A stretch of DNA of 64,000 nucleotides from Verrucomicrobiota bacterium. Lineage in GTDB: Bacteria; Verrucomicrobiota; Verrucomicrobiia; Limisphaerales; UBA9464. The notes below the pieces were generated by a model, which was not told the origin of the DNA, did not search any database, and worked only from the letters and a program-made list of their open reading frames with translations. The translations under genes and the position numbers were made by a program. The stretch is taken from assembly GCA_947454705.1 (NCBI GenBank), contig CANGKZ010000026.1, positions 1 to 64,000 of the forward strand, written 5' to 3'. Below, in pieces: positions 54,010 through 62,783 of this stretch (positions are counted from its first letter, which is position 1; every line of letters begins with the position of its first letter).

Positions 54010-55296
54010 ATGAACTCGCACACCATCCGGGTCGGTGACGGAAGCGGCGTTCGGCCGGCTCTGGCGGACGAATCCACGGACGCCCTGCGGCGGTCAAACC
54101 GTCGTCCCGTGGTGCTCGTGGTGGACGACGACGAACCGCTTCGCGAAGCCCTGCGCCTCATTTTTGATCCGCTGTTCGAAGTGCGCCTGGCCGGAACCGG
54201 ACCCGAGGCGCTCTCCGGACTCCAACGCGGTGCGGTGGATGTCGCAGTGGTCGATCTCCGCATGCCCGGCATGTCCGGCATCGAGTTCATCGAGCGTCTC
54301 AAGTCGCTCGATCCCGAGATCCAGACCATCATCCTCAGCGGCCAGAACACCTTTGAGATGGCGCGCAAGGCGGTGCGCCTTGGGGTGTACGATTTTCTTC
54401 CCAAGCCCTTCGAGTTGCAGTTGCTCCGGACCGCCGTTCAGCAGGCGGCACGCCGGCGCGACTGGGTCCGGTTCGAACGCAAACGCGAGACCGCGCTGCG
54501 CCAGGCCGCGCTGAAGGGCGATGCCGCGATTCACGAGCGACACATGCTCGCGAGCGTCACGAGCGAGTTGTCGGACCTGCTCACCGCCATCAGCGGCGGT
54601 CTCGAATCGCTCCACGCCGATTTCGGCCGCACCCCCACGCCCCTCGAGCCGCAGCTCAAGGACTGGCAACGCCAGCTGGAAAACCTGCTCACCCAGGCAG
54701 AACTGAGCCGCAAGCTTGCCCGGCCTCCGCGGCCCACCCAGAGCTCGGCTTCGGCGCAATCCCCGGTGGATGCCGCCCCGATGTTCGAGGACTTGCGCCG
54801 CCTGCTCCGCGCGCACGAAGGCGGCCGACGCCACCCGCTGGTGGTCCGTCCCCCCTCCACGCCGGTTCGCTTGGAAGTCGATTCCGTGGCCGTCCTGCGC
54901 ATCCTTTCCAACCTCGGCCGCAACGCCCTCGAAGCCACGCCCGACCTGCAGCCCATCACCGTGGAAAGCTGGGTTTCCCAACCAGGAACTCCGCTGCCGG
55001 AATCCCGGCCCGATGAAGGATGCGTGGTCCTGCGCGACAGCTTTGAACCCGACGCCTCACATCTGGTGGTCGAAATTCGCGACACCGGTCGCGGCATTTC
55101 CCCTGCCCTGTGGCGCCACCTGTTCGTCCACCCCGTGACCACCAAGCAGGGCCAGGGCGACGTCGGCTTGGGTCTCTCCGTCGTTCGCGAGCTGGTTACC
55201 ACCAACCGATGCGCCCTCCACCTGACCACCAACCCGGGCGTCGGGACTTCGGTGTATCTCTGGATCCCAGCGGTCGAACTCCCCAAGCAACCCTGA
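54010..55296 (+). CDS. Receiver plus histidine-kinase-like protein, PhcR-type, with degenerate phospho-acceptor helix
   Basis: The 428-residue protein has a receiver domain (about 34-150; VVDDDEPL, Asp82 in VVDLRMPGMSG, Lys in FLPKPFE), a helical segment, and a HATPase_c domain (about 290-420; NLGRNALEAT, RDTGRGIS, GLGLSVVREL). At the place of the usual H-box the sequence reads ASVTSELSDLL, so Ser185 stands where the His would be. The ATPase boxes are intact, which suggests a regulator with kinase-like ATP binding and no autophosphorylation. Ralstonia PhcR has the same receiver-kinase layout. It starts 9 bases after the previous gene and ends the cluster. Confidence 0.82.
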   Translation: MNSHTIRVGDGSGVRPALADESTDALRRSNRRPVVLVVDDDEPLREALRLIFDPLFEVRLAGTGPEALSGLQRGAVDVAVVDLRMPGMSGIEFIERLKSLDPEIQTIILSGQNTFEMARKAVRLGVYDFLPKPFELQLLRTAVQQAARRRDWVRFERKRETALRQAALKGDAAIHERHMLASVTSELSDLLTAISGGLESLHADFGRTPTPLEPQLKDWQRQLENLLTQAELSRKLARPPRPTQSSASAQSPVDAAPMFEDLRRLLRAHEGGRRHPLVVRPPSTPVRLEVDSVAVLRILSNLGRNALEATPDLQPITVESWVSQPGTPLPESRPDEGCVVLRDSFEPDASHLVVEIRDTGRGISPALWRHLFVHPVTTKQGQGDVGLGLSVVRELVTTNRCALHLTTNPGVGTSVYLWIPAVELPKQP

Positions 55297-55383
55297 TCTC
55301 CGCCTAACTCGCCCCCGGTGTTGAATCCTTTCCACCGACATGCGCGTTACTGGGCGTGTTAGGCACATCGGTTACTCCTTTCC

Positions 55384-56796
55384 ATGCGAAGCACCAAAAT
55401 CATCGCCACACTAGGACCTGCCACCGACTCCCCGGAAATGCTCGGGAAGATGATCGACGCGGGCATGAACATCGCGCGACTCAACATGTCGCACGCCCCC
55501 GCCGACTGGGTTCGGCGCGTGGTTCGCGACATCCGCGAACACGCCAAGGCCCGCGGGATTTCCATCGGCATCCTCCTCGACACGCAGGGCCCTGCGATCC
55601 GCACCGGCGACGTGGCCGCCCGCATTCCCATCAAGGTCGGTGACCGGTTCTTTTTCCTCACGCGCGACGACAGCGGCACCGTGCCGCCCGGGGCGTTGTC
55701 CACCTCTGTGGGCTACGACCGCTTTGCCGACGACGTCGAGGTGGGCAAGACCATCATCGTGGACAACGGCGAGATCCGCATGAAGGTGCTCACCAAGACC
55801 TCCACGCGGGTGGAATGCGAATGCCTTACCGACGGCTCGATGGGCAGCCGCCGCCACATCAATTTGCCCGGCGTTCGGGTGTCGCTCCCGGCGCTCACCG
55901 ACAAGGACCGCGCGGACATCGAGCTCGGTCTCGAAGTCGGGGTGGACTACATCGCATTGAGCTTCGTTCGCGACCCGGCCGACATGGAGCAACTCCGCTC
56001 CCTCGTCGCCCCGTCACCGCATCAGCCGCGCTTGATCGCCAAGATCGAGCATCAGTTCGCCGTCGATCACTTCGAAGCCATTGCCAAGGTGGCCGACGCC
56101 GTCATGGTGGCCCGCGGGGACCTCGGCATTGAATGTCCGTACGAGGAACTGCCCATCATCCAGCGGCGCATCGTGAAGAAGTGCCAGGAGCTGGGCCGGC
56201 CGGTGATCGTCGCCACGCATTTGCTGGAGAGCATGATCACGAATCCGATGCCCACGCGCGCGGAGATCACCGACGTGGCCAACGCCGCCTTCGAGCAGGC
56301 CGATGCCATCATGCTCAGCGGCGAAACCACGGTGGGAAAATACCCGCTCCAGTGCCTCGAAGTCTTCGACACCATCACCCGCCGAATCGAGCGCAGCGGT
56401 GGTGCGCGGTATCATGAACTGGCCGATCTCACCTCGCCGCGTCAGAAGCTGGCCAAGAGTGCGGTGCTGCTGGCGAATGAACTGCGCGCCGCGGCGTTGA
56501 TCGTGTTCACCCGTCGCGGCCACATGGCCCGCTACGCGTCATGGCTGCGTCCGCAGTATTCGCCGATCTTCGCCTTCACCGATCGCTGGCCGGCGGCCGA
56601 TGCGTTGACCATCTGCCGGGGCGTTCACCCCCGGGTCACGCCGTTCTTCCACGATCAGCCCGAGAAGACGGTCGATGCCGCCCTCGCACAGCTCGTGCAG
56701 GAAGGCGTACTCAAGCGCGGCGACACGGCGGTCATCCTCGGCAATGTCACCGCAGGAGATCAGGTCGTGGACGCGGTGAGTCCGCGGACCATCTGA
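55384..56796 (+). CDS. pyk: Pyruvate kinase
   Basis: The 470-residue glycolytic enzyme has the N-terminal RSTKIIATLGPATDS, the substrate and metal region MNIARLNMSH, LLDTQGPAIRTG, and the catalytic-site stretch ALSFVRDPADME. The signature LIAKIEHQFAVDHFE (Lys for catalysis) is followed by MVARGDLGIECPYEELPIIQRRIVKKC and SGETTVGKYPLQ. The C-terminal domain binds effectors. The ATG at 55384 follows a TCC and is the only good start. A strong terminator lies 30 bases after the stop. It is 87 bases past the PhcR-type gene and probably has its own promoter. Confidence 0.97.
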   Translation: MRSTKIIATLGPATDSPEMLGKMIDAGMNIARLNMSHAPADWVRRVVRDIREHAKARGISIGILLDTQGPAIRTGDVAARIPIKVGDRFFFLTRDDSGTVPPGALSTSVGYDRFADDVEVGKTIIVDNGEIRMKVLTKTSTRVECECLTDGSMGSRRHINLPGVRVSLPALTDKDRADIELGLEVGVDYIALSFVRDPADMEQLRSLVAPSPHQPRLIAKIEHQFAVDHFEAIAKVADAVMVARGDLGIECPYEELPIIQRRIVKKCQELGRPVIVATHLLESMITNPMPTRAEITDVANAAFEQADAIMLSGETTVGKYPLQCLEVFDTITRRIERSGGARYHELADLTSPRQKLAKSAVLLANELRAAALIVFTRRGHMARYASWLRPQYSPIFAFTDRWPAADALTICRGVHPRVTPFFHDQPEKTVDAALAQLVQEGVLKRGDTAVILGNVTAGDQVVDAVSPRTI

Positions 56797-56826
56797 TCTG
56801 ATCGGATCTACACCGTCGGAAAAAAC

Positions 56827-56861
56827 AAAAACGCCGGAGGTTTTCAGCCTCCGGCGTTTTG
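56827..56861 (+). terminator. Bidirectional rho-independent terminator between pyk and the GreA-domain gene
   Basis: ACGCCGGAGG (56831-56840) pairs with CCTCCGGCGT (56848-56857), flanked by an A-run before and a T-run after. It sits 30 bases after the pyk stop and 33 bases past the end of the convergent GreA-domain gene, so it can serve both. Confidence 0.88.
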
Positions 56862-56893
56862 CGTTTTAAGCGTTGAGATCGGGATTCCTGGCC

Positions 56894-58711
56894 TTAGGCC
56901 GGGATCACCGCGGCCTCGATCGAATCAATCCGCAGACGGCGCGTGACGCCTTCGTTGGTGAATTCGACTTCGGTGCCGGCGGGCTTGTTGACCAACGACT
57001 GGGCCAGCGGAGTCAAATAGCTCAGCAGGCTCTTGTCGGGATCACCATCCCAGGCGCCCACCAGGGTGAACGTCTCGGTCTTTTTGCTGTCGAGGTCGGT
57101 GATCGCGACGCGGGTCGCGGGTCCAACGACGTCGGTGCGGGGATTCGTGAAGTCGGTTCCACGGGCGCGGCTCATCTGGAGCTCGAGCTCGTGCTTGCGA
57201 CGGTTGAGCACCTTCTGCGCTTCCTTCGCCGACTTGTATTCGTGGTTCTCGCGGAGATCGCCGTAGCTGCGGGCGAGCGCGATGTCCTTCACGTTGGCGG
57301 GAATCTGCTTCTGGACGAGATCCTCGTACTCCAGCTTGCGCCGTTCGAGGCTGCTCCAGCTCACCAGGAAGGTGTTGTCCTGCCGGGTGGCTTCGCCGGT
57401 GATCATGCTCTGGATCACCGGGTACTGCTTGACGATGCGCGCCAGCAGCGAGCGCTTGTCCATGTCGTCGAAACTCGGCGACAGCTGGAGGGCGCGGGTC
57501 ATGTCACGAATGACGTCGATGTCCGCCGATTCAATGAGGTCGGGAATCAACTGCTGATCCTCGAGCACATAGTCGCGGAGGCGGTTGGTCTTCCGTTCGT
57601 TGAACTGGTCCCGCTCCATCGCAGTGAGCATGGCGCGGAAGACCTCGGGCGTGAGCAGGTCGGCGAAGAAATCGCTGCGTTCCTTGCCAAACCAGAGGAG
57701 CAATTCGCTGCTGGCCCCGTGCTGGCTGATGAGCCGGGCAAGGGTTTCCTTGAGCAGCGCCTCGCGGCCTTCCTGCAGCAGCAGCTTGGCGCATTCGCCG
57801 GCCAGCTTCGCAGGAACGTTGTTGAGCAACTGAACCACGTGGGTGGCCCATTCCTCGCTCGAGGCCTTGAAGGACTCCAGCACACGGCGGTGTTTGGCCG
57901 CCGGGATGGCTTCGAACAGCTCGCGCAGACGGGGGTTCTGGGTCCAGATCGCCGTCGCGGTGATCTCGCCCTCGACCGGCGGAAGGCCGGCGGCCTCGCG
58001 CAGTTCGTCGCGGATGAAAATGCCTTCCAACGCCAGCGACTGCATCGTGTTGATGTGGCTGGTGATGTCCGCGTTCAACGACACAATCGCGTCGTTGACC
58101 ACGTTTTTGTCCTGGAGATCGGGCAGGCTCTTCAGGATCTCGGAGGCGACCGCAACGCGGGCCTTGAGTCCCTTGGCCGCCTTGAACTCGGCGGACAGAC
58201 GCGAATCGAGCGATTGCTCGAGCGCCTGATAAATGATCGGCTCGGTCTTCTTGAGGGGGACCTGGAAATGGCCGTCCTTCTTGAGTTCCTTGCGCGCCGC
58301 TTCCCACCACTTCTTCCAGTCAGACTGGATGACGTCGGGAACCAGCACGGCCTGGATCTGATCCGCCGTCGCGCGCCCGCCCAGGCTCTGAAGCACCAGC
58401 TTGACCATATCAAGGTGGTGCAGGGCGGCCATCTGCTGGAGCCCCTTCAGATCACTGTGTTTGCGCGCGAGGATGTGGTCCTTCGGGATCGCCCGAAGGC
58501 TCTCCGCGGAGAACTGTAGATCCATCGTGTGGCCCGACTTCGTGATGAAATCAATCACCAGGCGTCCGGCCACTCCGTCCACGGCTTTGATTCGACCGAA
58601 CCCCCAGCTTTTATGCTGGCAGTAACCGGCCTCGACCAGCGCCACCAAAGGCGCCACATGCCGCTGCTGAATTTTGCCAGCGGCTACCATCTGCTCCATC
58701 TCCTCTTTCAT
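56894..58711 (-). CDS. GreA/GreB-domain transcription elongation factor with a long N-terminal extension
   Basis: From the ATG at 58711 the protein has 605 residues. The C-terminus is a GreA-type factor: a coiled coil (about 445-520) whose tip reads GDLRENHEYKSAKEAQ, with the acidic residues that rescue stalled RNA polymerase, and a C-terminal FKBP-like domain (about 530-605) with VVGPATRVAITDLDSKKTETFTLVG and TPLAQSLVNKPAGTEVEF. The first 440 residues are helical, unrelated to standard Gre factors, and may bind another partner. GreA is normally about 158 residues. The gene is head to head with rsmB, whose start is 54 bases away. Confidence 0.85.
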   Translation of the reverse strand: MKEEMEQMVAAGKIQQRHVAPLVALVEAGYCQHKSWGFGRIKAVDGVAGRLVIDFITKSGHTMDLQFSAESLRAIPKDHILARKHSDLKGLQQMAALHHLDMVKLVLQSLGGRATADQIQAVLVPDVIQSDWKKWWEAARKELKKDGHFQVPLKKTEPIIYQALEQSLDSRLSAEFKAAKGLKARVAVASEILKSLPDLQDKNVVNDAIVSLNADITSHINTMQSLALEGIFIRDELREAAGLPPVEGEITATAIWTQNPRLRELFEAIPAAKHRRVLESFKASSEEWATHVVQLLNNVPAKLAGECAKLLLQEGREALLKETLARLISQHGASSELLLWFGKERSDFFADLLTPEVFRAMLTAMERDQFNERKTNRLRDYVLEDQQLIPDLIESADIDVIRDMTRALQLSPSFDDMDKRSLLARIVKQYPVIQSMITGEATRQDNTFLVSWSSLERRKLEYEDLVQKQIPANVKDIALARSYGDLRENHEYKSAKEAQKVLNRRKHELELQMSRARGTDFTNPRTDVVGPATRVAITDLDSKKTETFTLVGAWDGDPDKSLLSYLTPLAQSLVNKPAGTEVEFTNEGVTRRLRIDSIEAAVIPA

Positions 58712-58764
58712 ATACTCGCCATTATGCTCGCTCGGATGTGAGTGGCGGGCAGTATGCCTCCCCA

Positions 58765-60051
58765 ATGGTTTCCGCACCAAGACAAATTGCCGCCCACCTT
58801 CTTTCAGGAGCCGATGGGTCGTCCGAATTCCTGGAGTCCCGACTCGACTCCGAACCCTCGGTTCAGAACCTCAAACCCGAGGATCGCCGACTGCTCCGGG
58901 AACTCGTATTTGGGGTCATTCGCTGGCGAATGACGCTGGATTGGCTCATCGCCCGCAAGACCGACGGACGCCCCCAGCACCCCACCGTCCAGCTGCTTCT
59001 CCGGCTCGGTTTGTACCAGATTCATTTTCTCGACCGAATTCCTGGATTTGCCGCGGTGAACGAAACCGTGGAGCTCGCCAAACAGCTCGGATTGTTCCGC
59101 CGGACCGGTTTCATCAACGCCGTTCTCCGCTCCCATCTGCGCGAACAGGCCGCCCTCCGCGACGAACTCCGCGCCCTCCGCCGCACCGACCCGGCCACCG
59201 CCTGGTCCCACCCCCATTGGCTGGTGGAACGCTGGATGCGCCAAAATGACCCAGAATCGGTACAGCGCCTCCTGGAGTGGAACAACACGCCCCCATCCAC
59301 CTTCGCCCGCATCAACTTCCTTGCACCCGATGCCGACCGGGTGGTCGAGGAATGGCGCGAGGAAGGCGTGGAGGCCGAACCGGTGGACCATCCCTGGATC
59401 CCCCCCGGACTCGCCTACGCCCTGCGCAGCCACCCCTCGCTGGCCGACTTGAAGAGTTTCCAGCGCGGCGGGTTTTACGTTCAGGACCCCAGCACGCTTC
59501 TCTCGGTGCACGAACTCGACGCGCAACCCGGGGAGCGGATCCTCGATGCCTGCGCCGCCCCGGGCGGAAAAACGACCCTCATCGCCCAGGCCATGGAGAA
59601 CCAGGGAACCATCGTGGCCCGCGACCTGTCTGGTGACCGACTCGACCGGTTGCGCGAAAACTGCACCCGGCTCGGGGTCCGATGCGTGGAGCCCACCGAT
59701 GTCTCGGTTCCGCTCGCCGAGGCGTCGTTCGACCGCATTCTCGTCGATGCTCCCTGCTCCAACACCGGCGTGCTGCGTCGACGCATCGAGCTGCGGTGGC
59801 GTCTTCGGGAGTCCGAGCTCGCCCGCCTGGTGGCGGAACAGAGATCGATTTTGGAACAGGTGGCGCCCGCACTAAAGCCCGGGGGAACGCTGGTGTACTC
59901 CACGTGCAGCCTGGAACCGGAGGAAAACCTCGACCAGGCCACCGCGTTTGAAGCCGCGCATCCGGAATTCCAACTCCTCGGCTCGCGCCAGCTCCATCCG
60001 GTCACTGACGGGACCGATGGCGCGTTTGTGGCCGTGTTCCGACGGGTTTGA
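58765..60051 (+). CDS. rsmB: 16S rRNA m5C967 methyltransferase
   Basis: The 428-residue enzyme has an N-terminal NusB-like RNA-binding domain (about 5-135; DRRLLRELVFGVIRWR) and a Nop2/RsmB catalytic domain. SAM motif I is DACAAPGGKTTLIAQ. The two reactive cysteines are Cys331 in VDAPCSNTGVLRRR and Cys381 in YSTCSLEPEEN. It methylates cytosine 967 of 16S rRNA. The ATG at 58765 begins at the NusB domain; an upstream GTG at 58738 is possible. It is divergent from the GreA-domain gene and tail to tail with the PLP decarboxylase (5-base gap). Confidence 0.93.
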   Translation: MVSAPRQIAAHLLSGADGSSEFLESRLDSEPSVQNLKPEDRRLLRELVFGVIRWRMTLDWLIARKTDGRPQHPTVQLLLRLGLYQIHFLDRIPGFAAVNETVELAKQLGLFRRTGFINAVLRSHLREQAALRDELRALRRTDPATAWSHPHWLVERWMRQNDPESVQRLLEWNNTPPSTFARINFLAPDADRVVEEWREEGVEAEPVDHPWIPPGLAYALRSHPSLADLKSFQRGGFYVQDPSTLLSVHELDAQPGERILDACAAPGGKTTLIAQAMENQGTIVARDLSGDRLDRLRENCTRLGVRCVEPTDVSVPLAEASFDRILVDAPCSNTGVLRRRIELRWRLRESELARLVAEQRSILEQVAPALKPGGTLVYSTCSLEPEENLDQATAFEAAHPEFQLLGSRQLHPVTDGTDGAFVAVFRRV

Positions 60052-60056
60052 TCCGA

Positions 60057-61304
60057 TCAGGGCGCGTCGGCCGCGCGGACGCGTTCCATCCGGTCGCCTT
60101 CGCGCCACCAGATCTCGGCCAGACCGTGGGAAAACCGCGTCTCCCACGGCAGGTGATACGCCCCGGCCTCAAACCAGATCAGCCGGTCGCCGATACGAAT
60201 CGAGCGCGGCAACTGGCGACGCACCATCTGGTCGAACGCCATGCACGTGGGCCCGTACACTGCCGTGCGGCACGTCACTCCCGTGCGGCGTTCCAGCGGA
60301 TGCAGCGCGTGCTGTTCCCAAATGGAGACCAGCGCGTTCATCGTCCGCCCGCCGTCGCAGATCAATTGGCGCAGTCCGCGCCGTTCCTTCACGTCCTGCA
60401 CCGCCACCACGAGCACACCCGAGGCCGCGGTCACGTGGCGTCCATTCTCCAGCCATACCTGTTCCACGGTGGGAAATCGCTTCAAAGCCTGACGCACCAC
60501 CAGCGCAAACGGCTCGGCAGCAAAACCGGCATCGAGACGCTTCCCGCCCCGGCTCAACGTGCCTTGCGCGGGCCAGCCACCGCCGACATCGAGAAACCGT
60601 GGAGACAACCGCGCCGTCGACGCCACCTGGGCCACCTCCGCGAGGGCGCGCGCGTAGCAATCGGCCGAGCCCACCTGCGTGCGCAGATGAAAGTGGAGCG
60701 ATTCCACCTCGATGCCCGCGCGTTTCAATCGGCGGGCCGCCGACACCGCTTCATCCGGCGTGAATCCAAACTGCGTGGGCAGCTCCGGCACCTCACCGTC
60801 GTACTCCTCGCTGGTGCAAATGCGCAGGCCCGCACGCCAACGGTCCTTCTTCGCCAGCGGGATCAATTGATCGAGCTCGTGGATCGAATCGAAGTGAACG
60901 CGCATCGAGGGCTGCGACAGCGCGGGGAGCCAGCGGTGCTTGGCCGGCCCGTTGATCAACGTGTTCTCCACGTCGTATCCCACCTCGCGCACCAGACGCA
61001 GTTCGCGCTCGCTCACCACTTCGGCCGGACGCCCCTGCCGTCGCCACCAGTCGAGCGACGCGGCCAGCGGCTGCGTCTTGGTGGAATACCAGTGCACCGC
61101 GGGACGCCCCAGATTCAGCGCCTCCATGCGGGCCATCACCGCGGCCATGGGCTGCGGATCGAAGAGGTAGAACGGCGTCGTTGCGCCGCGATCGAGTGCC
61201 TCGCGCACTCCGGATCGCCAAAACGCGAGCGTCTCCGCCGGGTGGCAGAAGGCCGGGGATTCCGGCGTGGATTCAGAAGGAAGCTTGCCCGGGGAACGCG
61301 CCAT
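60057..61304 (-). CDS. Fold-type III PLP-dependent decarboxylase (Orn/Lys/Arg/DAP decarboxylase family)
   Basis: The 415-residue enzyme has the PLP lysine in WYSTKTQPLA (Lys76), the phosphate-binding glycines in LDVGGGWPAQG, ENGRHVTAASG, CDGGRTMNAL and the second-subunit Cys in GPTCMAFDQM, followed by EAGAYHLPW. These are the marks of the LysA/SpeC-type alanine-racemase-fold decarboxylases. The substrate (diaminopimelate, carboxynorspermidine or other) cannot be fixed from the motifs. The acceptor helix differs from classic LysA, so a specialised decarboxylase is more likely. It lies 10 bases before the radical SAM gene on the same strand. Confidence 0.85.
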   Translation of the reverse strand: MARSPGKLPSESTPESPAFCHPAETLAFWRSGVREALDRGATTPFYLFDPQPMAAVMARMEALNLGRPAVHWYSTKTQPLAASLDWWRRQGRPAEVVSERELRLVREVGYDVENTLINGPAKHRWLPALSQPSMRVHFDSIHELDQLIPLAKKDRWRAGLRICTSEEYDGEVPELPTQFGFTPDEAVSAARRLKRAGIEVESLHFHLRTQVGSADCYARALAEVAQVASTARLSPRFLDVGGGWPAQGTLSRGGKRLDAGFAAEPFALVVRQALKRFPTVEQVWLENGRHVTAASGVLVVAVQDVKERRGLRQLICDGGRTMNALVSIWEQHALHPLERRTGVTCRTAVYGPTCMAFDQMVRRQLPRSIRIGDRLIWFEAGAYHLPWETRFSHGLAEIWWREGDRMERVRAADAP

Positions 61305-61314
61305 GACGGGCCCG

Positions 61315-62190
61315 TCAGTCGAAGGTCTTTACGGTCAACCCCGTGGTCCGACGGACCTCCGAAGCGATCGTCTCCAATTCCGCAGTGGTAAGCTTCGTCG
61401 CCCACGGCTCGGGGGTCGGACGCGCCACGGTGTACGCGTGCACTTCACGGATCTGCGCGCCTCCCGCCACGAGGTCCTTCAGCCGACCGCAGTACGCGGC
61501 CAGTTCATCGGCCTGCATCGGGGTTCCATCAATTTTGAGGAACAACGTTTGGATGATGATCGGACGCGCGCGACCGGTTTCCAGGAGGTTGGCGAGGATG
61601 CGTTCGAACTTCACGTAGGAACGATTGACCCGCTTGTAGTAGGACTCCGTGCCGGCATCGAGCTTGCACCAGAACTCCCCGCCGTTGGCGTCCATCAGTT
61701 CGAGTCCGCGTTTGACCGATCCCTTGTCGAGACCGGCGGAATCGCTGATCAGCACCAGCTTGGTGTCCGACAGATGAAACTCGCGCTTCACCTCCACGGC
61801 CACGCGCACGCATTCATCAAAATTGGGCACCATGGTCGGCTCGCCGTCGCCGCTGAAGGCGATGTCGCGCACCAGGCGGGTCAGCTCGGGCACCTCGTTG
61901 AACTTGGGCTGGGTGGCGAGCCCGCCCTCGAGGGCGTAGCGAATGAGCCACGCGAGTTCATCGCGCAGCTGGGTCAGGTCCACCGTCTCGGCGCGGCCCG
62001 GCGTGCGACGATCCACCTCGCAGTACACGCAGTCGAAATTGCAGCGCTTGTCCGGATTGAGGTTGATGCCGATGGACAATCCGCGCGACCGGCGGGAGAT
62101 CACCGGATAGACGTAGATCAGGTCCTGAAAGACCCGTGTGTGATCCTGGACGGCGGCCAGTGTATTCGGAATGGAGATCGGCTCAGACAC
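61315..62190 (-). CDS. Radical SAM protein (COG0731-like)
   Basis: The 291-residue protein has the [4Fe-4S] motif C-x3-C-x2-C (Cys50, Cys54, Cys57 in CNFDCVYC). An Asp-Gly-Glu-Pro SAM-binding loop (FSGDGEPTM) and a TIM-barrel pattern to the end follow. It resembles COG0731 proteins (TYW1/wybutosine-related and unassigned Fe-S oxidoreductases) by the order GINLNPDKRCNFDCVYCEVD, KLDAGTES and TLFLKIDG. The substrate is unknown. GTG at 62190 is the only usable start. It is transcribed ahead of the PLP decarboxylase with a 10-base gap, so the two may act together. Confidence 0.87.
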   Translation of the reverse strand: MSEPISIPNTLAAVQDHTRVFQDLIYVYPVISRRSRGLSIGINLNPDKRCNFDCVYCEVDRRTPGRAETVDLTQLRDELAWLIRYALEGGLATQPKFNEVPELTRLVRDIAFSGDGEPTMVPNFDECVRVAVEVKREFHLSDTKLVLISDSAGLDKGSVKRGLELMDANGGEFWCKLDAGTESYYKRVNRSYVKFERILANLLETGRARPIIIQTLFLKIDGTPMQADELAAYCGRLKDLVAGGAQIREVHAYTVARPTPEPWATKLTTAELETIASEVRRTTGLTVKTFD

Positions 62191-62252
62191 CAGGCGTCCA
62201 CCATAGTCCGCAGGAGTCCGAACGCCAAGACCGAGACCGATTTTGGGGGAGC

Positions 62253-62705
62253 TTAGTCCGCGGGCGCGGGATGGAGCTTCATCGAATGGCGCTCCAGGAA
62301 TTGACGAAGTTCCTCGGCGAAATCGCGAACGCGATGATGTTCCTCCTGCGACTCAATGTAGCGTCGTGTGGCCTCCACGCCCGAAACTCCGAGGCTGAAG
62401 GCACCATATCCCTCCTGCCATCCAAAGCGGCATTGCTCGAGTTGCGGAAAGGTTTCGCGAAGCCACTTCGAGGAGTTGCCCTTGAGCAGTTGCATCGCCT
62501 TGGACACGGACTGAGTGGAGGGAAGGCTGAGGAGCGCATGCACGTGATCAGCCACACCGCCCACCGCGAGAGCCGTCATCCCATGGGCTCGCGCAACGCC
62601 CCCGAGGTAGGGCCAAAGCCGCTGGCGAATCTCCGGTATGAGCCACGGTTGACGTCGATGCGTGCACCACACGCAGTGCACCAAGCAGCTGTGATAAATG
62701 TGCAA
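62253..62705 (-). CDS. REP-associated tyrosine transposase (RAYT, IS200-like Y1 transposase)
   Basis: The domain has the HUH pair in VADHVHALLSL and the nucleophile tyrosine in RRYIESQEEHHR, with CVWCTHRRQPWL near its start. This is the Y1/IS200 single-strand transposase fold of RAYT proteins, which are usually single-copy and bound to REP palindromes. From the TTG at 62705 it has 150 residues, the normal size. A GTG at 62819 gives 188 residues but runs into the repeat at 62784-62808, so the inner start was chosen. It lies right beside four palindromic arms (62784-62969). Motifs look intact, so activity is possible. Confidence 0.82.
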   Translation of the reverse strand: MHIYHSCLVHCVWCTHRRQPWLIPEIRQRLWPYLGGVARAHGMTALAVGGVADHVHALLSLPSTQSVSKAMQLLKGNSSKWLRETFPQLEQCRFGWQEGYGAFSLGVSGVEATRRYIESQEEHHRVRDFAEELRQFLERHSMKLHPAPAD

Positions 62706-62783
62706 TGGGGGGAGATTAGACCCCGCATTGAACCGGGTTTTTGCAGGGCACGTCACCGTGTATCTGGCGCACACCCTCGCGAT

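Noticed and set aside
56873-58519. 548-codon frame antisense to the GreA-domain gene
   Set aside because: The Gre coiled coil and tip are clear on the minus strand.
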